From contig JAEXGH010000016.1 in the NCBI GenBank assembly GCA_023450935.1, positions 151,863 to 215,862 of the forward strand: a stretch of 64,000 nucleotides of DNA, given 5' to 3'. Of the stretch, positions 8,748 to 17,264 are shown in pieces. Source of the stretch: Verrucomicrobiota bacterium (lineage in GTDB: Bacteria > Verrucomicrobiota > Verrucomicrobiia > Opitutales > Intestinicryptomonadaceae). A program made the position numbers and the translations under genes. Within the stretch, counting starts at the first letter, position 1. Every line of letters starts with the position of its first letter. The notes below the pieces were generated by a model. It was not told the origin of the DNA. It saw only the letters and a program-made list of their open reading frames with translations, and did not search any database.

Positions 8748-9542
8748 ATGAAACTTGTCGATACCCACGCCCACCTCGATTCATTCGCCAAGGACGGAAC
8801 GCTTGACGACGTTTTGCGCGAGGCCGAAACCGCGGGGCTTGAGCGCATAATCACCGCCTCCGCAAAGCCCGAAGACTGGCTTTTATACGCGAAAATGGCC
8901 GAAGACCACGCGGGATTCGTCTCTTGGCAGATAGGAATCCACCCCGAAGACATAGACGAAAATTCCGACATCGCCCTCGACGCGCTCGCAACGTTTTTCG
9001 CGGCGAAAACTCCGCCCGTAGCAATCGGAGAAATCGGGCTTGACTACCACTTCCTGCCCGCCGACTCTTCCGCCGAAAAAATAGCAGCCCGCCAAAAGGA
9101 AATTTTCCGCCGCCAACTTCTGCTTGCAAAGGATATGCAGACAAAAGTCTGCATTCACGCGCGCGACGCCGTTGACGACGCCATAGCCGTCATGCGCGAA
9201 GCCGACTTCGACTTTTCAAACGCCGTCTTCCACTGCTACGCGGGCAACGAAGCCCAGCTTGAACTCCTCAACGCCCTCGGCGCGAGAGCCTCTTGGACGG
9301 GCGTTATAACCTACAAAAGTGCCGAGCAAATGCGCCGCTGCATGCTTCGGCAAGGGCTCGGCAAGATTATGTTCGAGACCGACTGCCCGTATCTCGCACC
9401 CGTTCCCCTGCGCGGCAGGCAAAACCGCCCCGCGTTTGTAAGGCACACGGTTGAATTTGCCGCCGCCCTCTTCGGGCTGCCCGCGGAAGAGCTCGCCGAG
9501 CTCTCCACGCGCAACGCAACCCAATTTTTTTATGACTCTTAA
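8748..9542 (+). CDS. tatD: TatD family metal-dependent hydrolase/DNase
   Basis: 264-aa TIM-barrel amidohydrolase. MKLVDTHAHLDSF holds the first metal-binding HxH, AIGEIGLDYHF the catalytic Glu, VCIHARDA and VFHCYAGNEAQ further metal ligands, and MFETDCPYLAPVPLRGRQNRP the C-terminal signature with its Asp. TatD/YcfH proteins are 3'-5' DNases and are also linked to tRNA-trimming and D-aminoacyl-tRNA functions; the exact role here is open. Monocistronic, followed by the repeat cluster at 9545-9845. Confidence 0.95.
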   Translation: MKLVDTHAHLDSFAKDGTLDDVLREAETAGLERIITASAKPEDWLLYAKMAEDHAGFVSWQIGIHPEDIDENSDIALDALATFFAAKTPPVAIGEIGLDYHFLPADSSAEKIAARQKEIFRRQLLLAKDMQTKVCIHARDAVDDAIAVMREADFDFSNAVFHCYAGNEAQLELLNALGARASWTGVITYKSAEQMRRCMLRQGLGKIMFETDCPYLAPVPLRGRQNRPAFVRHTVEFAAALFGLPAEELAELSTRNATQFFYDS

Positions 9543-9544
9543 AG

Positions 9545-9845
9545 TGGCGGCGATTGCCGCAGGCAATGCGCCTTTGCTCTCTGATTAAAGTTTTTCGAAA
9601 GCGGCGGCAATCGGCATAGCCGATGTGCCTTTGCCACTTAATTGAAGCAAAGCAACATTGGCGTAGCCAATTTGCGCCTCTTCACAACACGTAAAAACGG
9701 CGATTGCCGCAGGCAATACGCCTTTGTTTGTTGGTTAAAGTTTTTTTAATAAAAAACAAAAGGGACATCGGTTATACTGATGTCCCTTTGACTATCTACT
9801 TTTCTTTAATCGGTGGACAAAGCGGAGTTTGAACAAAGTTCATTC
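9545..9845. repeat. Cluster A of covarying palindromic intergenic repeats
   Basis: Five short hairpins sharing flanks such as AAAGCGGCGG before and CGCCTTTG after. The stems differ: ATTGCC-GCA-GGCAAT (9553-9567 and again 9703-9717), ATCGGC-ATA-GCCGAT (9610-9624), ATTGGC-GTA-GCCAAT (9657-9671) and TGAAC-AAA-GTTCA (9830-9842). Each substitution in the left arm is matched in the right arm. The stretch contains no credible gene. It lies between the 3' ends of the convergent tatD and PEP-CTERM genes. Confidence 0.85.
9757..9790 (-). terminator. Strong hairpin, probable second terminator
   Basis: AAAGGGACATC and GATGTCCCTTT form an 11-bp perfect stem around a 9-base loop. On the minus strand it is followed by TGTTTTTTATT, so it could back up the 9861-9893 terminator. 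It sits inside repeat cluster A. Confidence 0.55.
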
Positions 9846-9860
9846 CGCGCCACTTTAGAA

Positions 9861-9897
9861 AAAATAAAAAGCCTTTCGGAAATCCCGAAAGGCTTGT
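9861..9897 (-). terminator. Terminator of the PEP-CTERM gene
   Basis: AAGCCTTTCGG and CCGAAAGGCTT pair as an 11-bp stem with a 4-base loop, 23 bases past the stop at 9920. On the minus strand it is followed by TTTATTTTTTC. The plus strand also has a short T run, so it may work for tatD too. Confidence 0.8.
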
Positions 9898-9919
9898 TTT
9901 TCAAAGGTTGCTTGAAATT

Positions 9920-11758
9920 CTACTTGCGTCTGCGATATGCCGCAAAAGCCAAAGTGATTGAAGCAAATACCACTGCATATGTGGCAGGCTCGGGAACGTT
10001 GCTTACAACGTTTACAAAATACGAACCGTCGCCCGCGTCAACCAAGTTAAGCTTGAGGTTTTCACCATTGACGGCAAAGTAGTTGTTTATTTCCTCTTCG
10101 TTCAAATCGTAAACTCTAAGTTTGTTGGAGAGCTCAGAAGAAAGAACCACGCTGCCCGTCGTCAAATACGCGCCGTCCAACGATTTCACAGTTTCGTCCC
10201 GACCCAAAACGAGGCTGCCGTCCGAGCCGAACTCGAGATTAAGTTTGCTTGAAGCTGCATCGTTGAAGAGGAAACCGCCTATGTTGTTCTGGGCGTTGAT
10301 AACGAACGTGGTGTCGTTTAATCCTGCGTCGATTCCGCCCGCATTTTCAAAGCGGAAAACGGACTTTGCCTGACTTTCCGCGCCCGCGATTGCAAAGGCG
10401 TCGGTCGAATTGAGCACGAATTTCGCGCCCTTTGTAATATACAAGTCGTTGCCGAAAACAAGCGCGCCCATTGCGGCGTTCGACGTTACGGTTGCAGTGC
10501 CGCGAACCCAGTTCTTGGAGTATGTTGTGTTAATCTTGTTCTGGACGAGGGTTGCAGTTGAAGCGAACGTCGTGTTGGCGTTGATACCGTAGATGAACGT
10601 GTCGGCGTTCAAAACGTTGGAGTCTCTGCCGCTGCCGTTGATTATGAGCGAACCCTCAAATACGCCGCCCGTTCTCAAACCCGCCGCAACCGTAATGGAC
10701 GAACCTTCCTGCGCGTTTATCTTGTCGAAAATGTTGTTGCCGCCTGTGGTGTCACCTGCTGTCGGCGCCGCCAAATTGAGCACCGCATTCTTGCCGACGT
10801 TGACAGCTGCGTTATTTGCCGTCCAACGTCCCAGAGCCGTAATCGACTTGCCGTCAGCTATGTTGATGTTTGCCGACAAGTTTGTAGCGAGGTTGAAGCG
10901 CGAAGACGAGAAGTTCAGGTTGATTGTGCCCACCTGCCCGCGTTCGCCCGCAACTTGGAAGTTTGTTGCTCCAACATCAACGTCTCCATTGACATTAATT
11001 GTCTTGCCAATTGCGCCCGTAATTAAGGCGTTGAACGTCCCTCCGTTTGCGGGGTTTACTGCCTTTGTATAGTTGAAAACAACGGTGTCGCCGAGGGCGG
11101 AAACATCGGTCGTTATACCGCCATTGAAAACAAAGTTGTTCCAAGTGTCGTATTTTTTGAGGTTGACCGTCTGGTTTTTGTCGCCGATAACAAAGACCAA
11201 TTCATCGCTCTGGTTCATTGAACTGAGGTTCAATGTGCTGTTAATTCCGGCGTTTGCTTCGAGTCTAATTGCTGCCTTAGCGGCAACCGACATTTTGTCT
11301 TGATAGTCCAATGTGGCGTTTACGCCCCTGAATGTCATTTCGCGAACCCAAGTATAAACGCCCATGTCTTCTTTCGTCCCGAAGTAGATGTCCGCGCCAG
11401 TGCCCGTAAACGTGGGAAAATACACGGTGGTGCTGGAGAGACTTTCTTTGCCCGCCAACCAGCCGAAGCCCACCTCTCCGTTAAGCGTGTTTCCCGAGGC
11501 CGACGTGCCCGTGAGGAATTTTGTGCCCGTAGTTGAGCCGAGGTCGAACGAAGAAGAAACGTGCCTTGAGGCGCTTCTGTTCTGGACGACGGTGATGTTG
11601 TCGCCGCCGATTACATAATTGCCGAACTGCTTAAAAAAAGTTTCCGGCTTGTCGATTGATTCGGTTATTGCGGTGCTGTCGTCTATTTCGCCCGCAAACA
11701 CGGCTGCCGAAGCAAACAGCAGTATGGGTGTTAGTATTTTCTTCATATTTCTTTTCAC
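9920..11758 (-). CDS. PEP-CTERM sorting-domain surface protein, autotransporter-like repeats
   Basis: 612-aa secreted protein. A signal peptide (MKKILTPILLFASAAVFAG) is followed by about 560 residues rich in Asn, Thr, Ala, Gly and short beta-strand units such as VFNGGITTDVSALGDTVVFN and ITALGRWTANNAAVNVG, typical of right-handed beta-helix passenger domains. It ends with a PEP-CTERM tail: VPEPATYA, a hydrophobic helix, and the RRRK stop-transfer, the signal processed by exosortase/EpsH-type systems. AAGGAG lies 9 bases before the ATG at 11758, favouring that start over 11746. No exosortase gene is in the window. The ligand or function is unknown; the second such gene is at 62476. Confidence 0.85.
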   Translation of the reverse strand: MKRNMKKILTPILLFASAAVFAGEIDDSTAITESIDKPETFFKQFGNYVIGGDNITVVQNRSASRHVSSSFDLGSTTGTKFLTGTSASGNTLNGEVGFGWLAGKESLSSTTVYFPTFTGTGADIYFGTKEDMGVYTWVREMTFRGVNATLDYQDKMSVAAKAAIRLEANAGINSTLNLSSMNQSDELVFVIGDKNQTVNLKKYDTWNNFVFNGGITTDVSALGDTVVFNYTKAVNPANGGTFNALITGAIGKTINVNGDVDVGATNFQVAGERGQVGTINLNFSSSRFNLATNLSANINIADGKSITALGRWTANNAAVNVGKNAVLNLAAPTAGDTTGGNNIFDKINAQEGSSITVAAGLRTGGVFEGSLIINGSGRDSNVLNADTFIYGINANTTFASTATLVQNKINTTYSKNWVRGTATVTSNAAMGALVFGNDLYITKGAKFVLNSTDAFAIAGAESQAKSVFRFENAGGIDAGLNDTTFVINAQNNIGGFLFNDAASSKLNLEFGSDGSLVLGRDETVKSLDGAYLTTGSVVLSSELSNKLRVYDLNEEEINNYFAVNGENLKLNLVDAGDGSYFVNVVSNVPEPATYAVVFASITLAFAAYRRRK

Positions 11759-11800
11759 TCCTTTTTCGCGTAATTAAGACACTTTTTTAAAAGGTTTTGC

Positions 11801-11829
11801 ATAAATTACCCCCCCCAAGAAATTTGCAA
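11801..11829 (-). promoter_or_regulatory. Candidate promoter with G8 tract in spacer
   Basis: On the minus strand TTGCAA (11829-11824) is followed by 17 bases ending in a run of eight G (11816-11809) and then ATTTAT (11806-11801). The -10 box is a weak match (3 of 6). If this is the promoter, slippage in the G run would change box spacing, as in known phase-variable surface genes. Confidence 0.35.
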
Positions 11830-12003
11830 GTCTTTTTTATTATTTTTATTAAAATTTTTTAGCATTGTTTGTTAAAGCCACTATTTCACGGGGTTTGCGG
11901 GGCAAAGTGGAGCGCGTTTTTTTAGAAAAATCGCGGTTTTCGAAGAAAAATCTGAAAAATTCCGCCGACGTAAGTGCGGATTTTAGATAAGCCGAAGTTG
12001 CGC

Positions 12004-12036
12004 AAAAAAAAGGACGCCCCCGAATGGGAACGTCCA
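12004..12036 (-). terminator. Terminator of the pyruvate:ferredoxin oxidoreductase gene
   Basis: On the minus strand GGACG (12035-12031) and CGTCC (12016-12012) form a 5-bp stem, extended weakly through the loop and immediately followed by eight T. It lies 30 bases past the stop at 12066. The rest of 11830-12003 is AT-rich and holds no recognisable gene. Confidence 0.65.
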
Positions 12037-12065
12037 GTTTGTCAATTTGCATTTACCGCGCCGAA

Positions 12066-15000
12066 TTACTTGCGTTCGGCGAGGTATTTGTATTTCGCCC
12101 AGCGAGCGTCTACGAACGCCTGTGCCTTTGCGTCGAGCGCGGCAGCGCGGTCGGGGTTGGCTCTCAGCAATGAGGCGAAACGGTTTTCCGCCTTCATATA
12201 CTCGATAACCGGAAGTTTCGGGTCTTTCGAGTCGAGCTGGAACGGGTTGAGCCCCTGTTCTATTCTGCGCGGGTCGTATCTATACAACGGCCAGTAGCCC
12301 GAATCGACCGCCGCCTTTTGCTGAGCGGGCCCGTTTACGAGGTTGTAGCCGTGGTTGATACAGTGGCAGTAGGCGATGACCAGCGAAGAGCCTTCGTAGC
12401 TGTCGGCTTCAGCCAATGCCTTGATTGCCTGTGCGTCGTTCGCGCCGATTGCAATCTGGGCGACGTATACGTTGCCGTAGTCAACCGCCAACATACCGAG
12501 GTCTTTTTTCGGGGTTGACTTGCCCTGAGTTGCGAACTTTGCAACCGCGCCGACAGGCGTAGCCTTGCTCATCTGACCGCCCGTGTTGGAGTAGACTTCG
12601 GTGTCCATCACCATAATGTTGATGTTTTTGCCGCTCGCCAGAACGTGGTCGAGACCGCCGTAGCCGCTGTCGTATGCCCAGCCGTCGCCGCCGAGTATCC
12701 AGACGGTGCGTTCGACGAGGTCGTCGGCAACTGACTTGAGCGCGAGAGCCTCAATAGACTTGTCGCCCGCAAGCTTGTTTTTCAATGCCGCAACGCGTTC
12801 GCGCTGTTTTACGATGCCCGCCTCCGTCGATTGATCGGCTTCGAGCAGTTCCTTGACGAAATCGTCGCCGAGCTTCGGGGCGAGTCTCTGGACGAGGTCT
12901 TTGCCCATCGCCTTTTTCATATCAAGCGAGATTCTGAAGCCGAAGCCGAATTCAGCGTTGTCTTCGAACAGCGAGTTCGCCCAAGCGGGGCCTCTGCCGT
13001 CCTGATTTACGCAATACGGCGTGGTCGGCAAATTGCCGCCGTAAATCGAGGAGCAGCCCGTCGCGTTGGCGATGAACAGCCTGTCGCCGAACAACTGTGT
13101 GAGCGTGCGGACATAGGGTGTTTCGCCGCAACCCGCGCAGCAGCCCGAGAACTCGAACAACGGCTGGCGGAACTGGACTTCCTTGACCGACGTGCCCAGC
13201 GAGAGTCTGTCGGGATTGGGAATGTCGAGGAAGAACTTGAAGTTCTTCTTTTCCGTTTCGCGGACGGGTTCTTGCGCAACCATCATCAACGCCTTTACCC
13301 CCTCTTCGGTTCTGCTCTTTGCGGGGCAGACTGTAGCGCACAAGCCGCAACCCGTGCAGTCTTCGGGGGCTACTTGGATTGTATAAGAGTAGTCGGCGTA
13401 TTTCTCCTTGTCTTTGGGCATCGGACGGAAAGCCGCCTTTTTGAATGCCTCCGGAGCTTTTTCAAGCTCTGAATTCGGATAGAATTTCGCGCGAATCGCC
13501 GCATGCGGGCAGATTGTGGCGCACTTTGTGCACTGTATGCACAAGTCGGGATTCCAAGACGGAATTTCTATTGCTATATTGCGCTTTTCCCACTGCGTGG
13601 TTGCCGAAGGCCAAGTGCCGTCAACGGGCAACGCCGAAACGGGGAGCTTGTCGCCCTCTTCGCGCATCATTACCGCCGTCACGCGCTTTACGAAATCGGG
13701 AGCTTCGTCGGAAACTGTCGGCGCATAGCCCTTTTCCGCGGTAACCGCCGCGGGGACTTCGACCTGTTCGAGGTTGGCGACCGAAGCGTCAACCGCCGCA
13801 AAGTTTTTCTGGACAACCTGCGGGCCCTTCTTGCCGTATGTTTTTTCGATTGCCGCCTTAATCTTTTCTATTGCTTCGTCCTTCGGAAGAACGCCGGAAA
13901 TTGCGAAGTAGCAGGTCTGCATTATCGTGTTGATTCTTCCGCCCATGCCCATCGCCTTGGCTACTTTGTAGGCGTCGATAACGTAGAACTTGAGCTGCTT
14001 GTCGATAATGGTCTGCTGAACCGTTTTATTGAGGTGATTCCAGACGTTCTTGGCGTCGTAGATTGAATTGAGCAGGAAGACCGCACCCTTGTCTGCGCAA
14101 CCGAGAACGTTGTATTTCTCCATAAACGAGAACTGGTGGCAACCCACAAACTGCGCGTTGTTGACCAAATACGGAGCTTTAATCGGATTCGGGCCGAAGC
14201 GCAGGTGCGATACCGTTATACCGCCGCTCTTTTTGGAGTCGTATACGAAATACGCCTGAGCGTAGTTGGGGGTTTCGTGCCCGATGATTTTAATGGTGTT
14301 CTTGTTCGCGCCGACTGTGCCGTCGGAACCGAGACCGAAGAACACTGCGCTGAGAACGCTCTTGTCTTCAAGCCTGAACGATTCGTCGTATGAAATCGAG
14401 GCGTTTGTGACGTCGTCGATAATGCCGACGGAGAAGTGGTTCTTGGGCTTGTCGGAAGACATATTGTCGAAAACGCCCTTCGCCATTGCGGGAGTGTAGT
14501 CTTTCGAACCGAGAGCGTAGCGGCCGCCGATGATAATCGGGTCGAAGCTGCGCGGAAGGATTCCGCTGTTGCGCGCCTCTGCAACCGACGCCGAAACTTC
14601 TTCGTAAAGGGGTTCGCCCATTGCGCCGAGTTCCTTTGTCCTGTCCAAAACCGTGATTTTCTTGACGCTCTGCGGAATCGCCTTTGCGAACATCTCCACG
14701 CTGAACGGACGGAACATTCTGATTTTCAAAACGCCGACTTTCCCGCCCGCCGCGTTCAAAACTTTTGCGACTTCTTCGGTCGTTTCCGCGCCGCTGCCCA
14801 TCATAACCACGATTTCTTCCGCGTCGGGCGCGCCGACGTATTCGTAGGGCTTATACGTTCTGCCCGTGAGCTTGCCGAGCTTTTGCATCTGTTCGGCGAC
14901 GATTTCCGCGCACTTGGCGTAGTAGGGATTGCGCGCCTCCCACGACTGGAAGTAGACGTCGGGGTTCTGCGCCGTGCCTCTGATGAAGGGCTTTTCGGGA

Positions 15001-15629
15001 TTGAGCGAACGTTCGCGGATTTCCAAAATCTTTTCGTAGGGAAGCATTTCCTTTACGATGTCGTCGCTAATCATATCGTATGTATTGATTTCGTGCGACG
15101 TTCTGAAACCGTCGAAGAAGTGCATGAACGGAACGCGCGAAAGCAGTGTGGCAGCATGGCAGACCAAAGCCATATCGTGGGCTTCCTGCGCGCTGTTTGA
15201 GCAAATCATTGCAAAGCCCGTCTGGCGGCACGCCATAACGTCGGTTTGGTCGCCGAAAATCGACAAGCCGTGGCTTGCAAGAGCGCGCGCGCTAACGTGC
15301 ATTACAAAGCTGGTGAGCTCGCCCGAAATTTTATACATGTTCGGAATCATCAACAGCAACCCCTGCGATGCCGTAAAGGTAGTCATCAACGTTCCCGTCT
15401 GCAGCGCGCCGTGAACAGCCCCCGCCACGCCGCCTTCGCTCTGAAGTTGGCTAATCGACGGAGTGAAGCCCCAGACGTTTTTCTTGCCCTTTACCGCCCA
15501 TTCTTCACACGATTCCGCCATGGGCGAAGAGGGTGTAATCGGGTAAATTGCAATAGTTTCACTGGCTCTGAATGCAATGGACGCCACTGCTTCATTACCG
15601 TCTGTAATTGCGCTATTTTTACTTTTCAT
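12066..15629 (-). CDS. nifJ: Pyruvate:ferredoxin (flavodoxin) oxidoreductase, single-chain
   Basis: Converts pyruvate and CoA to acetyl-CoA, CO2 and reduced ferredoxin in anaerobic metabolism. 1187 aa, the full single-chain length. Domain order: pyrimidine-binding N-terminal domain (AYRASETIAIYPITPSSPM near the start), transketolase-C-like domain II, gamma domain (about 415-600), two ferredoxin clusters CIQCTKCATICP (about residue 695) and CTGCGLCATVCP (about 755), and a TPP domain with GDGWAYDSGYGGLDHVLASG (about 980) and YSNTGGQMSKATP (about 1015). A promoter is proposed just upstream. Indicates a strictly or facultatively anaerobic lifestyle. Confidence 0.97.
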   Translation of the reverse strand: MKSKNSAITDGNEAVASIAFRASETIAIYPITPSSPMAESCEEWAVKGKKNVWGFTPSISQLQSEGGVAGAVHGALQTGTLMTTFTASQGLLLMIPNMYKISGELTSFVMHVSARALASHGLSIFGDQTDVMACRQTGFAMICSNSAQEAHDMALVCHAATLLSRVPFMHFFDGFRTSHEINTYDMISDDIVKEMLPYEKILEIRERSLNPEKPFIRGTAQNPDVYFQSWEARNPYYAKCAEIVAEQMQKLGKLTGRTYKPYEYVGAPDAEEIVVMMGSGAETTEEVAKVLNAAGGKVGVLKIRMFRPFSVEMFAKAIPQSVKKITVLDRTKELGAMGEPLYEEVSASVAEARNSGILPRSFDPIIIGGRYALGSKDYTPAMAKGVFDNMSSDKPKNHFSVGIIDDVTNASISYDESFRLEDKSVLSAVFFGLGSDGTVGANKNTIKIIGHETPNYAQAYFVYDSKKSGGITVSHLRFGPNPIKAPYLVNNAQFVGCHQFSFMEKYNVLGCADKGAVFLLNSIYDAKNVWNHLNKTVQQTIIDKQLKFYVIDAYKVAKAMGMGGRINTIMQTCYFAISGVLPKDEAIEKIKAAIEKTYGKKGPQVVQKNFAAVDASVANLEQVEVPAAVTAEKGYAPTVSDEAPDFVKRVTAVMMREEGDKLPVSALPVDGTWPSATTQWEKRNIAIEIPSWNPDLCIQCTKCATICPHAAIRAKFYPNSELEKAPEAFKKAAFRPMPKDKEKYADYSYTIQVAPEDCTGCGLCATVCPAKSRTEEGVKALMMVAQEPVRETEKKNFKFFLDIPNPDRLSLGTSVKEVQFRQPLFEFSGCCAGCGETPYVRTLTQLFGDRLFIANATGCSSIYGGNLPTTPYCVNQDGRGPAWANSLFEDNAEFGFGFRISLDMKKAMGKDLVQRLAPKLGDDFVKELLEADQSTEAGIVKQRERVAALKNKLAGDKSIEALALKSVADDLVERTVWILGGDGWAYDSGYGGLDHVLASGKNINIMVMDTEVYSNTGGQMSKATPVGAVAKFATQGKSTPKKDLGMLAVDYGNVYVAQIAIGANDAQAIKALAEADSYEGSSLVIAYCHCINHGYNLVNGPAQQKAAVDSGYWPLYRYDPRRIEQGLNPFQLDSKDPKLPVIEYMKAENRFASLLRANPDRAAALDAKAQAFVDARWAKYKYLAERK

Positions 15630-15677
15630 TGTTTATATATTTGATGTTTATAAGGGTATTATTGTAAATTCACGCCA

Positions 15678-15707
15678 ACGATACCCCCCTTCTCCCTCAA
15701 ACGTCAA
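15678..15707 (-). promoter_or_regulatory. Candidate sigma-70 promoter of nifJ
   Basis: TTGACG (15707-15702) and TATCGT (15683-15678) are separated by 18 bases on the minus strand, with 49 bases left to the ATG at 15629. The spacer next to the -10 box is GGAGAAGGGGGG, ending in six G. Confidence 0.55.
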
Positions 15708-15800
15708 CAAAATTTCACGAGTTTCGGCGATTTTTCAACTTTACCAATCTTTCCTACAGATTTCTCCTCATTCGTTTGAGCATTTTACATATTGCGAGGC

Positions 15801-16079
15801 GGCGCGGATTGAATTCATTCAATTCCGCTTTGATTATCCATTTAAGCCTGTATCTCTTGAGAACGCGTCAAACGTAGTTTTAGGCAAGGCTTCACGTTTT
15901 TGTTGCGACGGGAGCGTAGTTAGCCTACGTGACCGAGCAACAATAAACAGTGAAACGTTTTTTACATTTTCTAAAGTGGCGCGGATTGGCGTAGCCAATT
16001 CCGCTTTGATTATTTATAAAAGATTATGTCATTTGAGAACGCGTCAAACGTAGCTTTATGCTGCGTTTCACGCGTTCTA
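15801..16079. repeat. Cluster B: tandem copies of about 100 bp with covarying hairpins
   Basis: 15801-15898 and 15978-16075 are direct copies about 177 bases apart. Both start GGCGCGGATTG, continue CAATTCCGCTTTGATTAT after the hairpin and share a block of TTGAGAACGCGTCAAACG. The palindrome differs: ATTGAA-TTCA-TTCAAT (15808-15823) against ATTGGC-GTA-GCCAAT (15985-15999). Between them TTGTTGC (15900-15906) pairs with GCAACAA (15937-15943), enclosing CGTAG/CTACG (15915-15929). The second copy ends in GAACGCGT...ACGCGTTC (16037-16078), a long imperfect hairpin reaching the fabV stop. Confidence 0.8.
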
Positions 16080-17255
16080 AATCTCAGAGTCAGCAGAGTA
16101 GTCTACCCCATTGACTCCAAAACCGAAAAGCTTTAGAAACTCCTTCTTGAACCCGTCGAAGTCCGTCAACTCGCACAGGTTTTCCGTCGTGACCTTCGGC
16201 CAGATTTCGAAAACCTCTTTCTGCACGTCGTCGCGCAACTCAAGATTGTCCATTCTGACTCTGCCGTCGTCGTCGAACTCAAGACAGTTGCCGTTGTAAA
16301 GCTGGGTCGAGAACAGGCGGTAGATTTGGCGAATGCAGTCTTCGTGGATTCCCTTTTGCTTCATAACCTTGTAGAGGATTGAAACGTAGAGCGGAACTAC
16401 GGGGATTGCGCTGCTTGCCTGCGTTACCAACGCCTTGTTTGCCGAAACGAACGCCTTGCCGCGGCGGAGTTTGAGCATTGAATCGACCGTTTCGGCGGTT
16501 GATTCCAAGTCGCGCTTTGCCAAGCCGATTGTGCCGTTGCGGTAGATAGGGTATGTGAGCTTCGGCCCGATGTAAGAGTATGCAACCGACGTGCAGCCGT
16601 CGGCGATAACGCCCGCCTTGTCGAGGGCTTCAATCCACAAACGCCAATCTTCGCCGCCCATTGTTTTTACGGTGTCGGCAATTTCCTGTTCGTTGGCGGC
16701 GGGAACTGTCACTTCGATAACTTCGCCCTTGTCGGTATCCAGACTCTTGTCAACGCGCGGTTCGCCGACTGTTTTGAGCACGCTCTTGTAAACCTGCCCC
16801 GTTTTCGGGTCTGTTCTGCGCGGAGACGCAAGCGAATAGACGATTAAATCGACCTTCCCCGCGGGAGATTTTTTTATCGCCTCTATTGCCTGCTGTTTGA
16901 TTTCGTCGGAGAAGGCGTCGCCGTTGATGTTTGCGGCGTATAGCCCTTCGGCTTGGGCGAATTTCGTGAAAGCCTGCGTGTTATACCAACCCGCGCTTCC
17001 GGGGCGTTCGCGGACAGGGTCGCCTGAGCGTTCAAAGAAAACGCCGATTGTCGCCGCCCCGCAACCGAATGCTGCGGATATGCGGCTTGCCAACCCGTAG
17101 CCTGTGGACGCGCCGATAACGAGGGCGGTTTTGCAGCCGTCCTTTATTGCGCCCGACATTTTCACAAAGTCGATTTGCTCCTTTACGTTCGCCTCGCAGC
17201 CCTTCGGGTGGGCCGTAATGCAGAGGAATCCTTTTACGCGCGGTTCTATAATCAT
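16077..17255 (-). CDS. fabV: Enoyl-ACP/trans-2-enoyl-CoA reductase, FabV type
   Basis: Last reductive step of fatty-acid elongation, NADH-dependent; FabV is a FabI isozyme that is naturally triclosan-tolerant. 392 aa, normal for the family. The N-terminus MIIEPRVKGFLCITAHPKGC and ALVIGASTGYGLASRISAAFGCGA (cofactor loop, about 45-70) are diagnostic, as is VYSLASPRRTDPKTG. The active-site Y-x8-K is in IYRNGTIGLAK at about residue 235. Ends inside the last hairpin of repeat cluster B. 9 bases after the prenyl synthase stop, so possibly co-transcribed with it. Confidence 0.96.
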   Translation of the reverse strand: MIIEPRVKGFLCITAHPKGCEANVKEQIDFVKMSGAIKDGCKTALVIGASTGYGLASRISAAFGCGAATIGVFFERSGDPVRERPGSAGWYNTQAFTKFAQAEGLYAANINGDAFSDEIKQQAIEAIKKSPAGKVDLIVYSLASPRRTDPKTGQVYKSVLKTVGEPRVDKSLDTDKGEVIEVTVPAANEQEIADTVKTMGGEDWRLWIEALDKAGVIADGCTSVAYSYIGPKLTYPIYRNGTIGLAKRDLESTAETVDSMLKLRRGKAFVSANKALVTQASSAIPVVPLYVSILYKVMKQKGIHEDCIRQIYRLFSTQLYNGNCLEFDDDGRVRMDNLELRDDVQKEVFEIWPKVTTENLCELTDFDGFKKEFLKLFGFGVNGVDYSADSEI

Positions 17256-17264
17256 AGTCTGAAT

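Noticed and set aside
7076..8806. Open frame of 576 codons opposite prmA and trxB
   Set aside because: Both antisense partners are strongly conserved enzymes, so this is a shadow.
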